Origin: Pegoplata infirma
Lineage: Eukaryota; Arthropoda; Insecta; Diptera; Anthomyiidae
Assembly (NCBI GenBank): GCA_963921195.1
Contig: OY992537.1
Location: forward strand, 67,386,040-67,450,039
Length of the DNA stretch: 64,000 bases
Direction of reading: 5' to 3'
The position numbers were made by a program, and so were the translations under genes. A model generated the notes under the pieces. That model saw only the letters and a program-made list of their open reading frames with translations. It made no database searches and was not told where the DNA came from. Numbering within the stretch: position 1 is the stretch's first letter; the number at the start of each line of letters is the position of its first letter. Shown here in pieces: positions 22,370-33,106 of this stretch.

Positions 22370-22682
22370 AATGTTATTTTTCCCGTATATGGCTCCCAAA
22401 TCCCCATCATTTGATGGGGCAAGCTAAAAAAAAATAATTCGGGACGCGCTAATGTACAGTTCGCAAAGTCTTAGACATGGTATTTTTTTTTTAGTTCCTA
22501 AAATATAATTTCAAGATGATTATCTGCCTAATCGGGTCTTTTAAACCACTCCCACAAATTTTTCTAAGCCAAGAAATTCATTATATTTTTTGCAGTGCTA
22601 TATATTTGAAGCGACACCAAATATAACACTGATCTTATATTTGGGCCAGCAACGCGGACCGGGCCAGCTAGTCAATAATATA

Positions 22683-22750
22683 TAAACTTAGTGGGGTCTT
22701 CGACCAATATTTCAATGCGTTTTGCATGGAATGACAAATTCATATAGCGT
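22683..22750 (-). mobile_element. INE-1-like fragment
   Basis: GTGGGGTCTTCGACCAATATT, CGTTTTGCATGGAATGACAAA match the inverse of the INE 5' region. It is cut at both ends, the right side by the MITE at 22791. Confidence 0.5.
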
Positions 22751-22790
22751 TATTTTTTCTAGAAAAATTTTGCTTTGGAACCTATTTATA

Positions 22791-23318
22791 CACACAAGAA
22801 AAAAACCTTGTCAAATTACTAGAAAAAGTCTCGCAATCACATTTTTCCAATATTTGACAGTTTTCCTTGTTTTTTAACAAAAAAATTTTGATCGAAATTT
22901 ACAATTTTTTTTTGTAATTTTACAATTTTTTTTTTGTAATTTTACAAATTTTCAAGATAATTTTACAAAAAAATCTAGTAAATTCACGAGAATTCCTTTT
23001 AAGTTTTATTTTGCCAAAAAGTTTGTAAACTTAATTAGTAAAAAGCTTGTAAAATTACAAAAAAAGCTCGTAGTTTTTACTAGAAAATCTCGTAAATTAG
23101 GAGGTAGCAAAAAATCTAGTAAATTTACGAGAATGCCCAGTTAATTTTATCGCGTCAAAAAAATTTTAAATTTACAATTTTATTGGTAAAATCCCAGTAA
23201 AATTACAAAATTTTTGGTAAAAAGCTTGTAAAATTACAAGGAGTTCTTGTCAAATAGGAGGTAGCAAAAAAAAGTAACAAATTTTTCTTGTAATTTTACA
23301 AAGTTTTTTTTTTGAATG
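22791..23318. mobile_element. CACACAAGAAAA/GAATG MITE, copy e
   Basis: It begins TA-CACACAAGAAAAAAACC and ends TTTTTTTTTGAATG-TA. The interior has TTGTAAAATTACAA words and two copies of TAGGAGGTAGCAAAA, as in copy d. About 528 bp and apparently uninterrupted, so it is a useful reference for that subfamily. Confidence 0.75.
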
Positions 23319-23917
23319 TATTGCAAAACATTATCATTATTCAATGGGTTTGGGCAAGAGTACAAATTTCACAGACTTTTTTGTTGTGAGTGGAGTGCCA
23401 AAACTAAAATATTGTTACGTAGTAGTTTTGAATTTTAGTTGACGATGATGCAAATATAGATTACACAGTGTTACAAAAATGAACGAAACAGAAAAACCTT
23501 GGATGCGATACTTTTCTCCTAGGAGTTACGGGTAAAAAACCGGTTTTTCGAACTTTTTACACTTATAAGCCAGTAACTTTGTTGAATATTAACCGATTTT
23601 CAGTTTCTCGACGGTTTTAGAAAGAATAAACTAATATCTTTCGAAGTTGTAACCATGAAATTTAAGTAATATTATAACAACTGTGCGTATTTTTCCAGCA
23701 AACTGAATTTAAAAAAAAAAATCATTATTTTTTAAGTTTGAAGATATTTATCATATTTTTTTTTTTAGGAACCGCACCATTTAAGTATTTATTAATAAAG
23801 TATATTTATTTAAGAGTAAATTACAACGTTGGTTTTTAAAATCGGTTAAAAATTGTCTGAGTTATTAAACTTTTAATAAAAACAAAATTTTGGAATAAAT
23901 GCCTGCGCAATGTTTTT

Positions 23918-24457
23918 CTACCATCCAACCATAATATGCGGGGTATACTCACTCTGTCATTACGTGTAAAACACATCGAAATATCGATCTAGGGTCCCAT
24001 AAATTATATGTTTTTGATAAGTGATCGATTCTACGACATTTTAGCTTTGTCCGTCTGTCTGACCGTCCGTTCGTCCACTTCTGGAAGACACGAAACTGTC
24101 TAAAATAAAAGAGCTAGACTCCTGAAGTTTTGACACGAATATGTGTTATGTTTATAGGACAGTGAAGTTTGTAAATGGGCTAAACCGGACCAGGGGAAAA
24201 AGTTTCCCCTTGGAGAACTAATGCAACCCCAGAAATACACTATTTTATTTTAAAGTTGTTTTGTCTCTTTGTTCAACAAATAAAACATTTTCGCGTCATA
24301 TGAAGCTCATTGACCTGCTGTTGAACCAAGGGGATTAAACAATGTCATTTTTTTGGTCCGCTTTCCTTTTAGGTTAAACGAAAAATAAAAAAAATATAAA
24401 ATTTTATTATTTGAGTGTAAATATTATAATATATGAATTTGTACACATAAATCGCTA
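23918..24457 (+). mobile_element. INE-1-like copy, 5' part
   Basis: CTACCATCCAACCATAATATG, GTATACTCACTCTGTCATTAC and GTCCGTCTGTCTGACCGTCC identify the INE 5' half. It is broken at 24457 by a MITE; the GGGGAAGGTGTCCCC sequence at 25004-25020 seems to be its continuation. The normal tail is absent. Confidence 0.65.
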
Positions 24458-25001
24458 CACTCAAAATAATCACTCTGTTAAATTACAGAGATACACTGCT
24501 GAGCCAGCAGAAAATACCATAGATTTCAAACCAGCAAGATTTTTTGTTATTTTACGAAGAAAACTCTGTAAAATGATTTCGATCAAAAAAAACTGTAAGT
24601 TTACAGAATTATTTGTAAAATATTAATAAAACCGAAAATAATTTTACCAAAAAAACTCCGTAAATTAACAGAGTTTTAGTTAAATACATTTAATGACTAC
24701 AAAATTTTACAAAAAAAACTCTGTAAATTTACAAATTTTTAGTAAAATCCATTTTATGAGTAAAACTTTTCTGATTCAAAAACATTAATTAAAATTAAAA
24801 TTTTGTTCAATTTCCAGCATTTTTTATTTTTGTGAAAATTAATGAGTAACTCCAATTTTACAAAATTTTGTTTTTCGGTCACAAGAAAATACAAAGATTT
24901 TTCTTAAAATCTGTATTTCGATAGATAACTTTGTCAAATATCTGTCGAATTGAGATTACAGTCATTTTACAGAGTATTTAACAGAGTTATTATTTTGAGT
25001 G
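24458..25001. mobile_element. CACTCAAAATAATCACTCTG MITE, copy f
   Basis: Starts TA-CACTCAAAATAATCACTCTG, ends CAGAGTTATTATTTTGAGTG-TA, about 544 bp, inserted in an INE copy. It is in the opposite orientation to copies b, k and l, since the CCAGCAAGATTTTTTGTTAT block lies near its left end. Confidence 0.8.
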
Positions 25002-25199
25002 TAGGGGAAGGTGTCCCCAGACAGCATCACCCACAACCCCCCCACCCTCAAACCCTCGAAACGTCCTTGTAGTTTTTTATTCTCATTTATCGCAAGGGAA
25101 AGGTGTCCCAGGCTGGCCATACATCCGCACCGCTGAGTTCCCCTTCTCAACAACAGTTTAGAACAAGAGCTTTCGCCAAACATTTTTGCTTTAGAGTCC

Positions 25200-25461
25200 C
25201 GTTGTTACATTCCACTAAATTATCATGTCTTCTACAAGCGGACGTATGCACATGATCTATTCAATGTCTTAGAATGGATCACTGATCAAAAAAATATATT
25301 CTTTATGGGACTCTAGACCGATATTTCGCCATCTCTATAATGTCTTAGAATCGATCACTGATCAAAAAATTTTATTCGCTGTGAGACTCTAGACCGATAT
25401 TTTGATGCGTTTCGCATGGAATGACAAAGTGAATATACCCCGTACTACGGTTAGAGGGTAT
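25200..25461 (-). mobile_element. INE-1-like 5' fragments, internally duplicated
   Basis: Read inverted, GAATCGATCACTGATC, GGGACTCTAGACCGATATTT and AATGACAAAGTGAATATACC match the INE 5' region. The segment GTCTTAGAATNGATCACTGATC with GACTCTAGACCGATATTT occurs twice in tandem (about 110-bp period), so a local duplication occurred here. Confidence 0.6.
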
Positions 25462-25966
25462 AAAAACATTGTGCAGGCATTATAACAAAATTTAGTTTTT
25501 ATTAAAAGTTTAATAACTCGGTCAATTTTTTACCGATTTTAAAAACCAAAGTTGAGTTTTTCTCACAAATAAATATACTTTTTTAATAAATTCATAAATA
25601 ATACGGTTCCTTAACAAAAAAATGTGTAAAAACATCTCAAAGTTGAAAAATAGAGAATTTTTTCTAAAAAATTGAGTTTGCTGGAGAAATACGGACAGTT
25701 GTCTCAATATTACTTAAATATTATATTCAGATCTTCGGAAGGTCTCAGTCTTTCTAAAACCGTCGATAAATTTAAAATCGGTTGGTTTTTAACAAAGTTA
25801 CTGGCTTATAAGTGTAAAAAGTTCGAAAACCCGGTTTTTTACCCGTAACTCAAGATTTTGGAGGTGTTTCGCAAATTTCAAGTACAGGGTCTTGTTGTAC
25901 TCGACAACACCTACTAGAAAAAAAGTATCGCATCCCAGGTTTTTTTCTGTCACACAGTGTTCTCGA

Positions 25967-27055
25967 CCTGTATATTTTGAAATTTTCAGTCTACTTTAAT
26001 ACACTCAATCAATATGGACCATGACCATAACGGATAAGTAGCAGCAATTAAAATAAATGATCGGTTTTTAAAAAATTGGATTTGCATATGTCTAAACAAT
26101 TGGTTTTTTGGGAAAGAATAATACAAAATGTTTACTTTGAATGATGATCATCATTCTAGGGGGGTTACTTTGATACTTTGTAATATGAAATAATGGAAAT
26201 TTATGTTACCAATAGTTCTCATAGGAAAAAGAACTTAGGGGATTATTTAATGTTTTTTTTTTTTTTTAACATGCAAAAGAACAATTTAGGCTGTCCTTTA
26301 TTAATAAGGGATAAGAAGATGGTGAGAAAGTATCAAAACTATTCATATCCTAAAGATTATATTAATTGATATTTTATGAAAAACAAAAATCTAGGATTTC
26401 TAAGAACCCTACACTTTTTTAAATCCACAAAAAAAAATCCCTAACATACCAAAGAGACATTAATAAACCTTTAATAAACTAACATTTGTTGTGACCCTTT
26501 TTATTTTAAATGTTGACGTGTTTAAAATTTAACGATTAGTGGCACATGCTGTTTGTTATTTTGCTTTTTAAGTTTTTCATATTTTTTTTTTTATTTCAAA
26601 ATTATTTACATTTCAGTAACATTTATGAACCCTATCAAAACATTACCTTCATCTTGTGCCTTACATAGAACAAAGGACGTTTAAAATCAAAAGTTATGGC
26701 AATAGATGGAGATGGAAAAAAACGCAAATCTCTTGTGACAACATAAATAAAAACATGATTTAATAGTGTGTCAAGGATCAACGTTAAAGGATCAGCAGGA
26801 AATTTACAACAGGGATTACACTCGTTTTGTTATTTACTATTACAACTACTGAGTCAGTCAAACATAAAACAGATCGCTTGAGCAAATACAAAAATATGAA
26901 GAAAAAAAAAATAATAATAATAAAGAACACGTACGCAATGGCACAAGTATTATGTTTACACTCAAATAAAAAATGTTAGTAGAAATAATAAAAATTTTAC
27001 GAAAGCTATTCGCAGAAAAAGAGATTAAATTATTGCCTAACAACAATATCATGTT
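25967..27055. other. No gene seen
   Basis: About 1.1 kb of AT-rich sequence. A homopolymer T tract is near 26251-26268. Nothing resembling a gene, RNA or clear element end. Confidence 0.45.
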
Positions 27056-27059
27056 AAAA

Positions 27060-27490
27060 AAATGTTGATCAAAAACAAAGTTTTGATGAAAAAACAACTG
27101 ATAAAAAAAAATTTTTGGTGAAAAAAAATTTTTGGTGAAAAAAAAATTTTTTTGATGAAAAAAAGTTGTTGATAAAGAAGAAAATTTTTAATAAAACAAA
27201 AAATTTTGGATAAAAAAAAATGGATAAAAAAATTGATGAAAACAAAATTTGAGGATTTTTTTTTTTGGAAAATTTAATGAAAAAAAGTATTTGATGAAAA
27301 AACATTTAACGAAAAAAAATTTGATGAAAAAAATGTTTGATAAATAAAAAGCAATTGTGTGAAAATTTAATGAAAAAAATTGATGAAAAAAAAAATATGA
27401 TAAAAAAATGTTGATGAAAAAAAATTTACGTATAATTCACCATCTGGTGAAAAATGTTTTTATTCGCCAGCAGGTGAATTATTATCCAAG
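27060..27490 (+). repeat. GATGAAAA array and palindromic core, copy 2
   Basis: The array of TTGATGAAAAAA variants is followed by the core with TTCACCATCTGGTGAA and TTCGCCAGCAGGTGAA, then GAATTATTATCCAAG as in the copies at 4385 and 47088. After that it switches to the GGCGCGGATCC repeat, so the normal right end is lost. Confidence 0.7.
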
Positions 27491-27494
27491 TTAC

Positions 27495-27545
27495 CAGGCG
27501 CGGATCCATCTCTTGAGTTTGGGGGGGGGGGAATTTTTTTTTTAC
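27495..27545. repeat. GGCGCGGATCC + G-run repeat end
   Basis: CCAGGCGCGGATCCATCTC followed by a run of ten G. Same terminus as at 10084, joined directly to the truncated GATGAAAA element. Confidence 0.5.
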
Positions 27546-27591
27546 TCAAAAAACTTTTTTTTTACATTATTTTTTTTGCAGGGAACCTTCA

Positions 27592-28040
27592 CAGAAAATG
27601 AAATCGTCAAATTTAAATCAACAAACATCAATTGTAAATCAACCAAACATGATATTAGTCCATAATACAAAATTTCGATTTTGTTTTCAACAAACTTAGT
27701 CAAGTAATCTTATTTCAAAATTATTTTATCATGTCAACAAATAGTTTTTGTGTTTGTTGAATTTCTTTGTTAAAAAAAAAAAGATTTTTTACGTTTGTCT
27801 GATCAACAAATTGTGTTTGTTGAATTTCGTTGTTGAAAAAAATAATTAAGACTTTGTACGTTTGTGAATACAAATAATAATTTTAGGGATCTACTACAAA
27901 CTCGTTTATCAATTTTTTTTAAATTTTTTTTTCAACAATCAATATTTACAAACGTTAGTTGATATCACAAATTTCCGTATAGGAGCACTTTCAGTGAAAA
28001 AGTTAATTGTATTCACAAATATGGGGGTCAATATAACAAT
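27592..28040 (+). repeat. Dispersed 440-bp repeat, copy 1
   Basis: From CAGAAAATGAAATCGTCAAA to GGTCAATATAACA it matches 48955-49381 in the same orientation. It carries several copies of the word CAAATTGTGTTTGTTGAATTTC-type (in pieces: ACAAATTGTGTTTG, TTGAATTTCTTTG) and TTTACAAACGTTNGTTGAT. Class unknown. Confidence 0.7.
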
Positions 28041-28194
28041 TCGTTAGGTTAGATTTTAATCATTAATTAAGGTTTTTTAGTGTTTTCCTCTTGTTTATTA
28101 TGATTTTTTTTTGTAGAAACAATTTCGATTTTTAAAAATGTATTCCTATAAAAGGTTTTACAATTTAAGAAAATGTTTGATATTTAAAAAAAAT

Positions 28195-29544
28195 GTCTAC
28201 TCAAAAACTCTCAGCAAAAGACCCAGATTCTGAAAAAAATTCCATTAGAAAATATATGAGATTTGCTTTAAGAGAAAATTTATGAGTCTGGGACATTATC
28301 CCAATAGAAAAAAGCTGAGGTTCTGAGCCATTTTGCTACAGAAAAGTTTTAAGAATTTACAAAATTCTTGCTTTTGAAAAACTTTTATTTTCTAATACAC
28401 ATAGAAAATTCTCAGAAACTTATGCAATTTTCCCACCAAAAAATTCCTATGTTAAGAAAAAATTTTCGATTAGATTTAGTGACTTTTTCCCCATAGAAAA
28501 CTTCTACGGTTCAGAAATATGTTTGTCTATTCTATTTTTCCACCGAAACGTTCATGCTAACCAAAATTTTCAGGTTTGAAAAACTAAAACCAGGAAGTAC
28601 CTGAGATAAGAAAAATTAAAATTTAAAAATTTTTGGAGTCAATTTCCTAGATTCTGAGACATTTTTCTAATTTAAACGTAAAAGTTTTTGAGACACTTTT
28701 CCTTAGAAAAAATATAAGATTCTCAAACATTTTCTGAGACATATTTTCTATTGAAGTCTGAAAATCTAAGAAATTTTTCATACAAAAAAATTTTAGATTC
28801 TGAAAAATTTTTCCGACAGAACAGGTCTCAGCTTCTGAGACATTTTCCCTATAGAAAAGGTCTCCGCATCTGAATCACAGACATTTTTTTACAGAAAAAA
28901 ATCTGGGACATTTTTAAAATAGAAAAATCTCAGAATTTAAGATATTTTCTTAGACTCTGGGACATTTTTCCTAAAATCTCAGATTTTTTTCTATAGAAAA
29001 AGTCTCATATTCTGAGTCATTTTAATTTTACGAAAATAAAAATCTCAGAAACTAGAATTTTTTTTTCCAAAAAAAACTCACAAATTCTGGCATATTTTTC
29101 CTATCGAAAAAGTCTGAGATTTTTTATGTTAGCCAAAGATTTCAGCTTTATTATTAAAAAGTGTAAGATTCTGAGACATATTTCAAATAGAAATATTTTC
29201 AGATTCTGAGATATTATCTCAGAATCTGACACTTTGTCCTAAAGAAATTGTGTTTAATTCTGAGGTATTTTTAAATAAAATTCTCAGATTCCGAAACATT
29301 TTTCCTATAAAAAAATTCCCAGATTCTGCGTAATTTTATTAGATTCTAATAAATTTTTTCTAAAGAAAAATTCTCAAATTTTCCCTTAAGAAAATTTTCT
29401 TGATTTTCCGAAAAAATTTAAAGATTTCGAGACTTTTTTCCTATAAAAAAATTCTAAGATTAAAAACATTCTTTCTATAGAAAAGTTTTGAGATTCTTGA
29501 GCATTTTTAATAGAAAAAATATTTATATAATTTCCTTTTCTTTT
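28195..29544. repeat. Degenerate satellite, CTATAGAAAAA / TCTGAGACATTTT type, left part
   Basis: GATTCTGAGACATTTTTCC and CTATAGAAAAAGTCTCAG recur about every 45-60 bases through 1.3 kb with many substitutions. It is the clearest copy of the satellite also seen at 10375-11470. Interrupted at 29545 by an INE copy and resumed at 30192. Confidence 0.75.
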
Positions 29545-30191
29545 TATACCCTCCAACCACAGTATGGGGGTATACTCACTTTGTCATTCCGTTTGTAACG
29601 CATAAAAATATCGGTCGGGGACCCCATAAAGTATATATATTATTGATCTATGATCGATTCTAAGTCGTTCTATGAATGTCCGTCCGTCCGTCCGTCCGTC
29701 CGTCTGTATAAAACACGATTCACCCCTGAAAATTGGCAAGAATATGTCTAATGTTCATAGGCCGGTTAAGTTCGGAAATGGGCAAAATCGGGCCAGGGGG
29801 AAAAAAGTTCCCCCTTAACGAACTAAAAAAAACTCTTAAAAAACGACATTTTTACATTTTTTTTGCCATTTTTTTTAAACAAATGAAACCTTTTTATGTC
29901 ATAAGGGGTTTAAACTCCTGCACTTAGACCAAGGGGGCTGGAAAATTTTGTTTTTTCTGCCCGCCCCCTTTTGTGGGCGTGGTTTTAAAAAATCATTAAA
30001 ATAATGAGAAAATGGTATTACAAAATTGCAAAAAGCATAATAAATAAATTAGTTAACATTTATCGCGATGGGGAAAGTATCCCCCCCCGAGCCCCCCCCA
30101 CAAAAAAACGACCCTGGATTTTTTTATATGTTTTAACATGTTGGAGGGTATCATAGATTCGGCATAGCCGAATTTAACACTCTCACTTGTT
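29545..30191 (+). mobile_element. INE-1-like Helentron, CACTTGTT subfamily, full copy 2
   Basis: It starts TATACCCTCCAACCACAG and ends GGAGGGTATCATAG, hairpin ATTCGGCATAGCCGAAT, then CACTCTCACTTGTT. GTCCGTCC run at about 29679-29704. About 647 bp, inserted in the degenerate satellite, which flanks it on both sides. It is the most complete INE copy of this subfamily here. No protein. Confidence 0.8.
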
Positions 30192-30720
30192 CAATTTACC
30201 TTTAACACATTCTCTCAATTTTTTTTGAAAGAAGAATTATCAGATTTTCTCTGAAGAAAAATCTCATATTTTTTCTAAAGAAAAATTCTCAGACTTTTCC
30301 TATAAAAAAATGTCTTATATTTTCCTTTAGAAAAATTGACAAATTTTTCTTATTAAAATTCTCAAATTTTTCCTATACAAAATTCGCAGGTTTTCTAAGA
30401 AAAATTATTAAATTTTATAGAAAATTTTCTAAATTTTTCTTATAGAAATATTCCCAAATCTTTCTTCTAGAAAAATTATAGTATTTTTCTAAAGAAAATT
30501 TTAAAAAGTTCGAGACTTTTTTCATATGGAAAAATTCTAACATTCCGAAAAAAACTCTAATGTTTTTCCTATACAAAAATTCGCAAATTATTCCTATAGG
30601 AAAATTGTCAATTTTTTCCCAATGAAAAATTTTTAAATTTTTCATTTAAGAAAATTCTCAAATTTTTTCATATAAAAAAATTTAATTTAAAATTTAACAA
30701 AAAATTTTTCATAGAAAAAA
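30192..30720. repeat. Degenerate satellite, right part
   Basis: CTATAGAAAAATTCTCAAATTTT-like words (in pieces TTCCTATAAAAAA, TTCTCAAATTTTTCC) continue the 28195-29544 array after the INE insertion, with a simpler and shorter period of about 40 bases. Confidence 0.65.
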
Positions 30721-30945
30721 TTTTAAGATTATTTTCTTCTTCCTTTTTCCACTCCCTTTTTCTTCTTTCCTTTCTTTTCTTTTCTTTTCTTTTCTTTTTT
30801 TCTTTTATTCGTTTTTTTATTTTGTTTTATTTTGTTTTCTTTTTTTTTTTTTTTTCCTTTTTTCTTCTTTCGAATTCGGTTTGGTGGGGGGGGGGGGGGG
30901 GGGAAATTTCCATTTTCCCCCCCGTGGATTCGCGCCTGAAGTTAC
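30721..30945. repeat. Polypyrimidine tract, G run and inverted GGCGCGGATCC end
   Basis: A TTTTCTTTTC microsatellite at about 30735-30860 leads to a run of about 18 G (30885-30903), then CCCCCCCGTGGATTCGCGCC, the inverse of the GGCGCGGATCC repeat end. Confidence 0.6.
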
Positions 30946-31079
30946 AAATCGAAATAACAAACCTTTTTGGCCTTAAAAAAATTAAAACAGTAATTTTTTG
31001 TATTTTTCTGTTAGTAGAGATCTAGCTCGGGGTCTAATTATATTTGTTAAAAGGGTTTGAGCTAAAAAATGTAGAAAAA

Positions 31080-31694
31080 AATTTTAATTTCTATAAGCTA
31101 TAGACATCCTGGTATTCCTATACCGGTTTCAAACACTTCCAGTTATATATTATCTTTATTAGGATTTTAAATGTCGATTTGCTTTGTTAATTTGATTTTG
31201 AATTTTTTAACATAATCATTTTAAAAAAATTTTGATAAAAACAAAGTTTTGATGAAAAAAAAAATTTGACCAAAAAAAAATTTTGGAGAAAATTTTTTTT
31301 TTTTTGAAGAAGAAAAAAAGTTTTTGATGAAGAAAAAAATTTTAATGAAAGTGGAAAAAATAATTTTTGATAAAAAAATGTGGATCAATAAAAATTTATG
31401 AAAACAAAGATTGATAAAAAAAAAAAATTTTGATGAAAAAAAAATATCTGATAAGAAAAAATTTTATGAAAAAAAAATTTTATGAAAAAAATTTTGATAA
31501 AAAAAAAGATTAATGAACAAAATATTATTGATGAAAAAAATTTAATTGAAAAAAAAAAAAAATTTGACAAAAAAAAATTTTTTGATGAAAAAATGTTGAT
31601 AAAAATATTTTTTTTTTGTTGAAAAATAATTATGGTACGTTTTATTCTCCAGGCGGTGAAAAACATATTTATTCACCAGCAGGTGAATTATTAT
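31080..31694 (+). mobile_element. Composite TIR element, copy 3 (left and core part)
   Basis: 31080-31200 matches 45290-45415 (CCATACCGGTTTCAAACAC-like and TAGGATTTTAAATGTCG). A GATGAAAA array follows at 31236-31600 and the core at 31616-31694 with TTCTCCAGGCGGTGAA and TTCACCAGCAGGTGAA. Just past GGTGAATTATTA the sequence switches to retrotransposon DNA. The terminus CCTTAAAACATTATCATG at about 34097-34112 is the other end. Confidence 0.65.
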
Positions 31695-32040
31695 TAGGAA
31701 AATACGCAGAGGCCAGCCAAATAGACTTCCCAGGAAGCTCTAAGCTAGACGCTGTAACATCCATATCACTAAAAGTTGATAAAAAGAATATATTTAAGCC
31801 ATTTTTCGCCAAGATGCAGGCTCTTGGTGAGCCCTCACCTTTGGCAACGACCAACTTAAACCCAGGGGTCTTCAATCCGCAAACCCTGCCACCCCGCACC
31901 CAGGGCTCTTGGATAAAAACCAAGTCAACTGCTCCTGTCGTCAGGCGCAGCAAGAGTGCAACTGAGGCTGCCTTACAGTGATGGAGGTTTATTTGTAGGA
32001 ACCGCACCATCTTGTTTTTTTTCACCATCCTTTCCACCAC
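31669..32040 (-). pseudogene. LOA-like non-LTR retrotransposon ORF2, N-terminal endonuclease fragment
   Basis: In a complete element ORF2 encodes an APE-type endonuclease, reverse transcriptase and often RNase H, which nick the target and copy the RNA into it. Only the first ~118 residues remain. FLQINLHHCKAAS holds the N-terminal Asn motif and VDLVFIQEPW the catalytic QEP motif of the endonuclease; ASAYFP follows near the end. The last residues (NNNSPAGE) are not retrotransposon: the frame runs into the GGTGAATTATTA core of the adjoining TIR element. It starts 12 bases after ORF1 ends (start codon at 32040, ORF1 stop near 32053), as in a two-ORF element. Most of the protein is gone, so it is inactive. 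Clade (LOA) is my best reading; a related Jockey/R1-group clade is possible. Confidence 0.75.
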
Positions 32041-32052
32041 AGTGTTATTGGC

Positions 32053-32983
32053 TTAATCCTCCGTGTTATCATAAAGGTCGCATTCGTCCCCAGATTCGGT
32101 TTCGAATAAGCCAGATGTGTGTCCCATCTGTCCTGAATCGGAGGCAACAGAACTCTCCGAATTCCTCACTGCATGGGCCTCGTCCTGAATGTCACCCATC
32201 GTGGCATCAGCTTTATCCTCCGTGCCATCACAGAGGTCGCATTTGTTACCAGATATCATGTTTTTCCACAATGTCCAGTCTGGCTCCAGGCCATAACTCT
32301 CCCACTTGGCTAATGGCAACCCTAAACACGGCTGCGGATCTTTCGTTCCCAAAAGCAACGAGTTTTATTCGCCCCTGATACCAACCTGCGTTGACAGTAG
32401 TGGGGAGAAAATCAGGCATACTCTCAAGGAGCCTAAAGTAGATTTCATTTAATTTAGTTTCAACTAAACTCCACTTGTCCCTTGGAATACTACAATCCCC
32501 ATTTTGCCTGTTTATCACAGCCCTAACGAAGTTACCTTTCACCACTTCACTAAAAGACTGAGTCCAGACGTTGCCGGTCACCTTAGATCTCTTAGGTAAA
32601 GGTTTCTCGTCGGGCGAGCGCAACCTTTTACCAGACTTCGATGACGAGGCCGAAACAGCGCTCTGTTTGTCAGATGCGCGCATTGCCGAAAGTTTGTCCT
32701 GTTCTTCAATGACTCCTTTCGCCCATGATATCGACGCCCTCTCACGTTCGGAGAGCTTCGTTCCATCGAGTTGGTTTAGTCTGTTAATTATTTTCAAACA
32801 AAGCCTTCTCTGGTTGTGCATGACCTTTGATGGCTTAAGTTTCTTTTTACCACCACTATTAGGCTGAGCACCCCTACCAGAATCAAGGCCGGACTTCAAG
32901 GTCGCAACCCTAAGACCAGTGCTAGGACCAGCACCAGTCGGTGAGGCAGAGCCTCGAATTAAATCGGTATCATTTGTGTCCAT
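32053..32983 (-). pseudogene. LOA-like non-LTR retrotransposon ORF1, one frameshift
   Basis: ORF1 proteins of these elements bind the element RNA and assemble the particle. The main frame (32246-32983, 245 residues) starts MDTNDTDLIRG, has a basic stretch (KKKLKPSKVMHNQRR near residues 46-60), a nuclear-type KRLRSPDEKPLPKRSK segment near 120-135, and a C-terminal region matching the pattern of DUF4780 of LOA ORF1: AVINRQNG, IPRDKWSLVETKL, NAGWYQGRIKL, LWPGARLDIVE. It stops at HDIW. A second frame (32053-32358) continues with an acidic tail (CDLCDGTEDKADATMGD), ending beside ORF2, so a one-base indel near 32250-32290 probably broke one ORF1. Higher GC than the surroundings supports recent insertion. 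No frame continues upstream of 32983. Confidence 0.75.
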
Positions 32984-33106
32984 ATTTTCATTTTCCTTGA
33001 TGTGGTAATGAAAATATCACAAAAATACCTATTCCGAACAAACCTATTACGAACAATTTTAGTAATTCAATTTATAACACGGAGTTAAAATAAAACACGT
33101 CCACAC
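32984..33106 (-). other. 5' UTR of the LOA-like element
   Basis: Between the ORF1 start and the hAT MITE insertion the sequence has no frame. It continues at 34031 on the far side of the MITE, since the eight bases GTCCACAC are repeated there. It is therefore the retrotransposon 5' region or its flank. Confidence 0.55.

Larger units (their letters stand above)
23463..25960. repeat. 2.5-kb inverted repeat with an INE/MITE-filled loop
   Basis: The left arm (about 23463-23920) and right arm (about 25455-25960) mirror each other: GGATGCGATACTTTT, TACGGGTAAAAAACCGG, ACACTTATAAGCCAGTAAC, GACGGTTTTAGAAAG and TGCCTGCGCAATGTTTT recur inverted. Both arms lead into INE 5' sequence facing inward, so the INE ends may be part of the palindrome. 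The loop holds an INE copy, a MITE and an INE duplication. Termini near CACAGTG do not give a clear target duplication. Confidence 0.7.

Noticed and set aside
23463..25960. Transib element from the CACAGTG-like end
   Set aside because: CACAGTG reads in the same direction at both ends and not inverted, and no 5-bp duplication is seen.
31616..32378. Plus-strand frames of 98-140 residues opposite the retrotransposon ORFs
   Set aside because: They are antisense shadows of ORF1 and ORF2, whose minus-strand products carry recognisable motifs.
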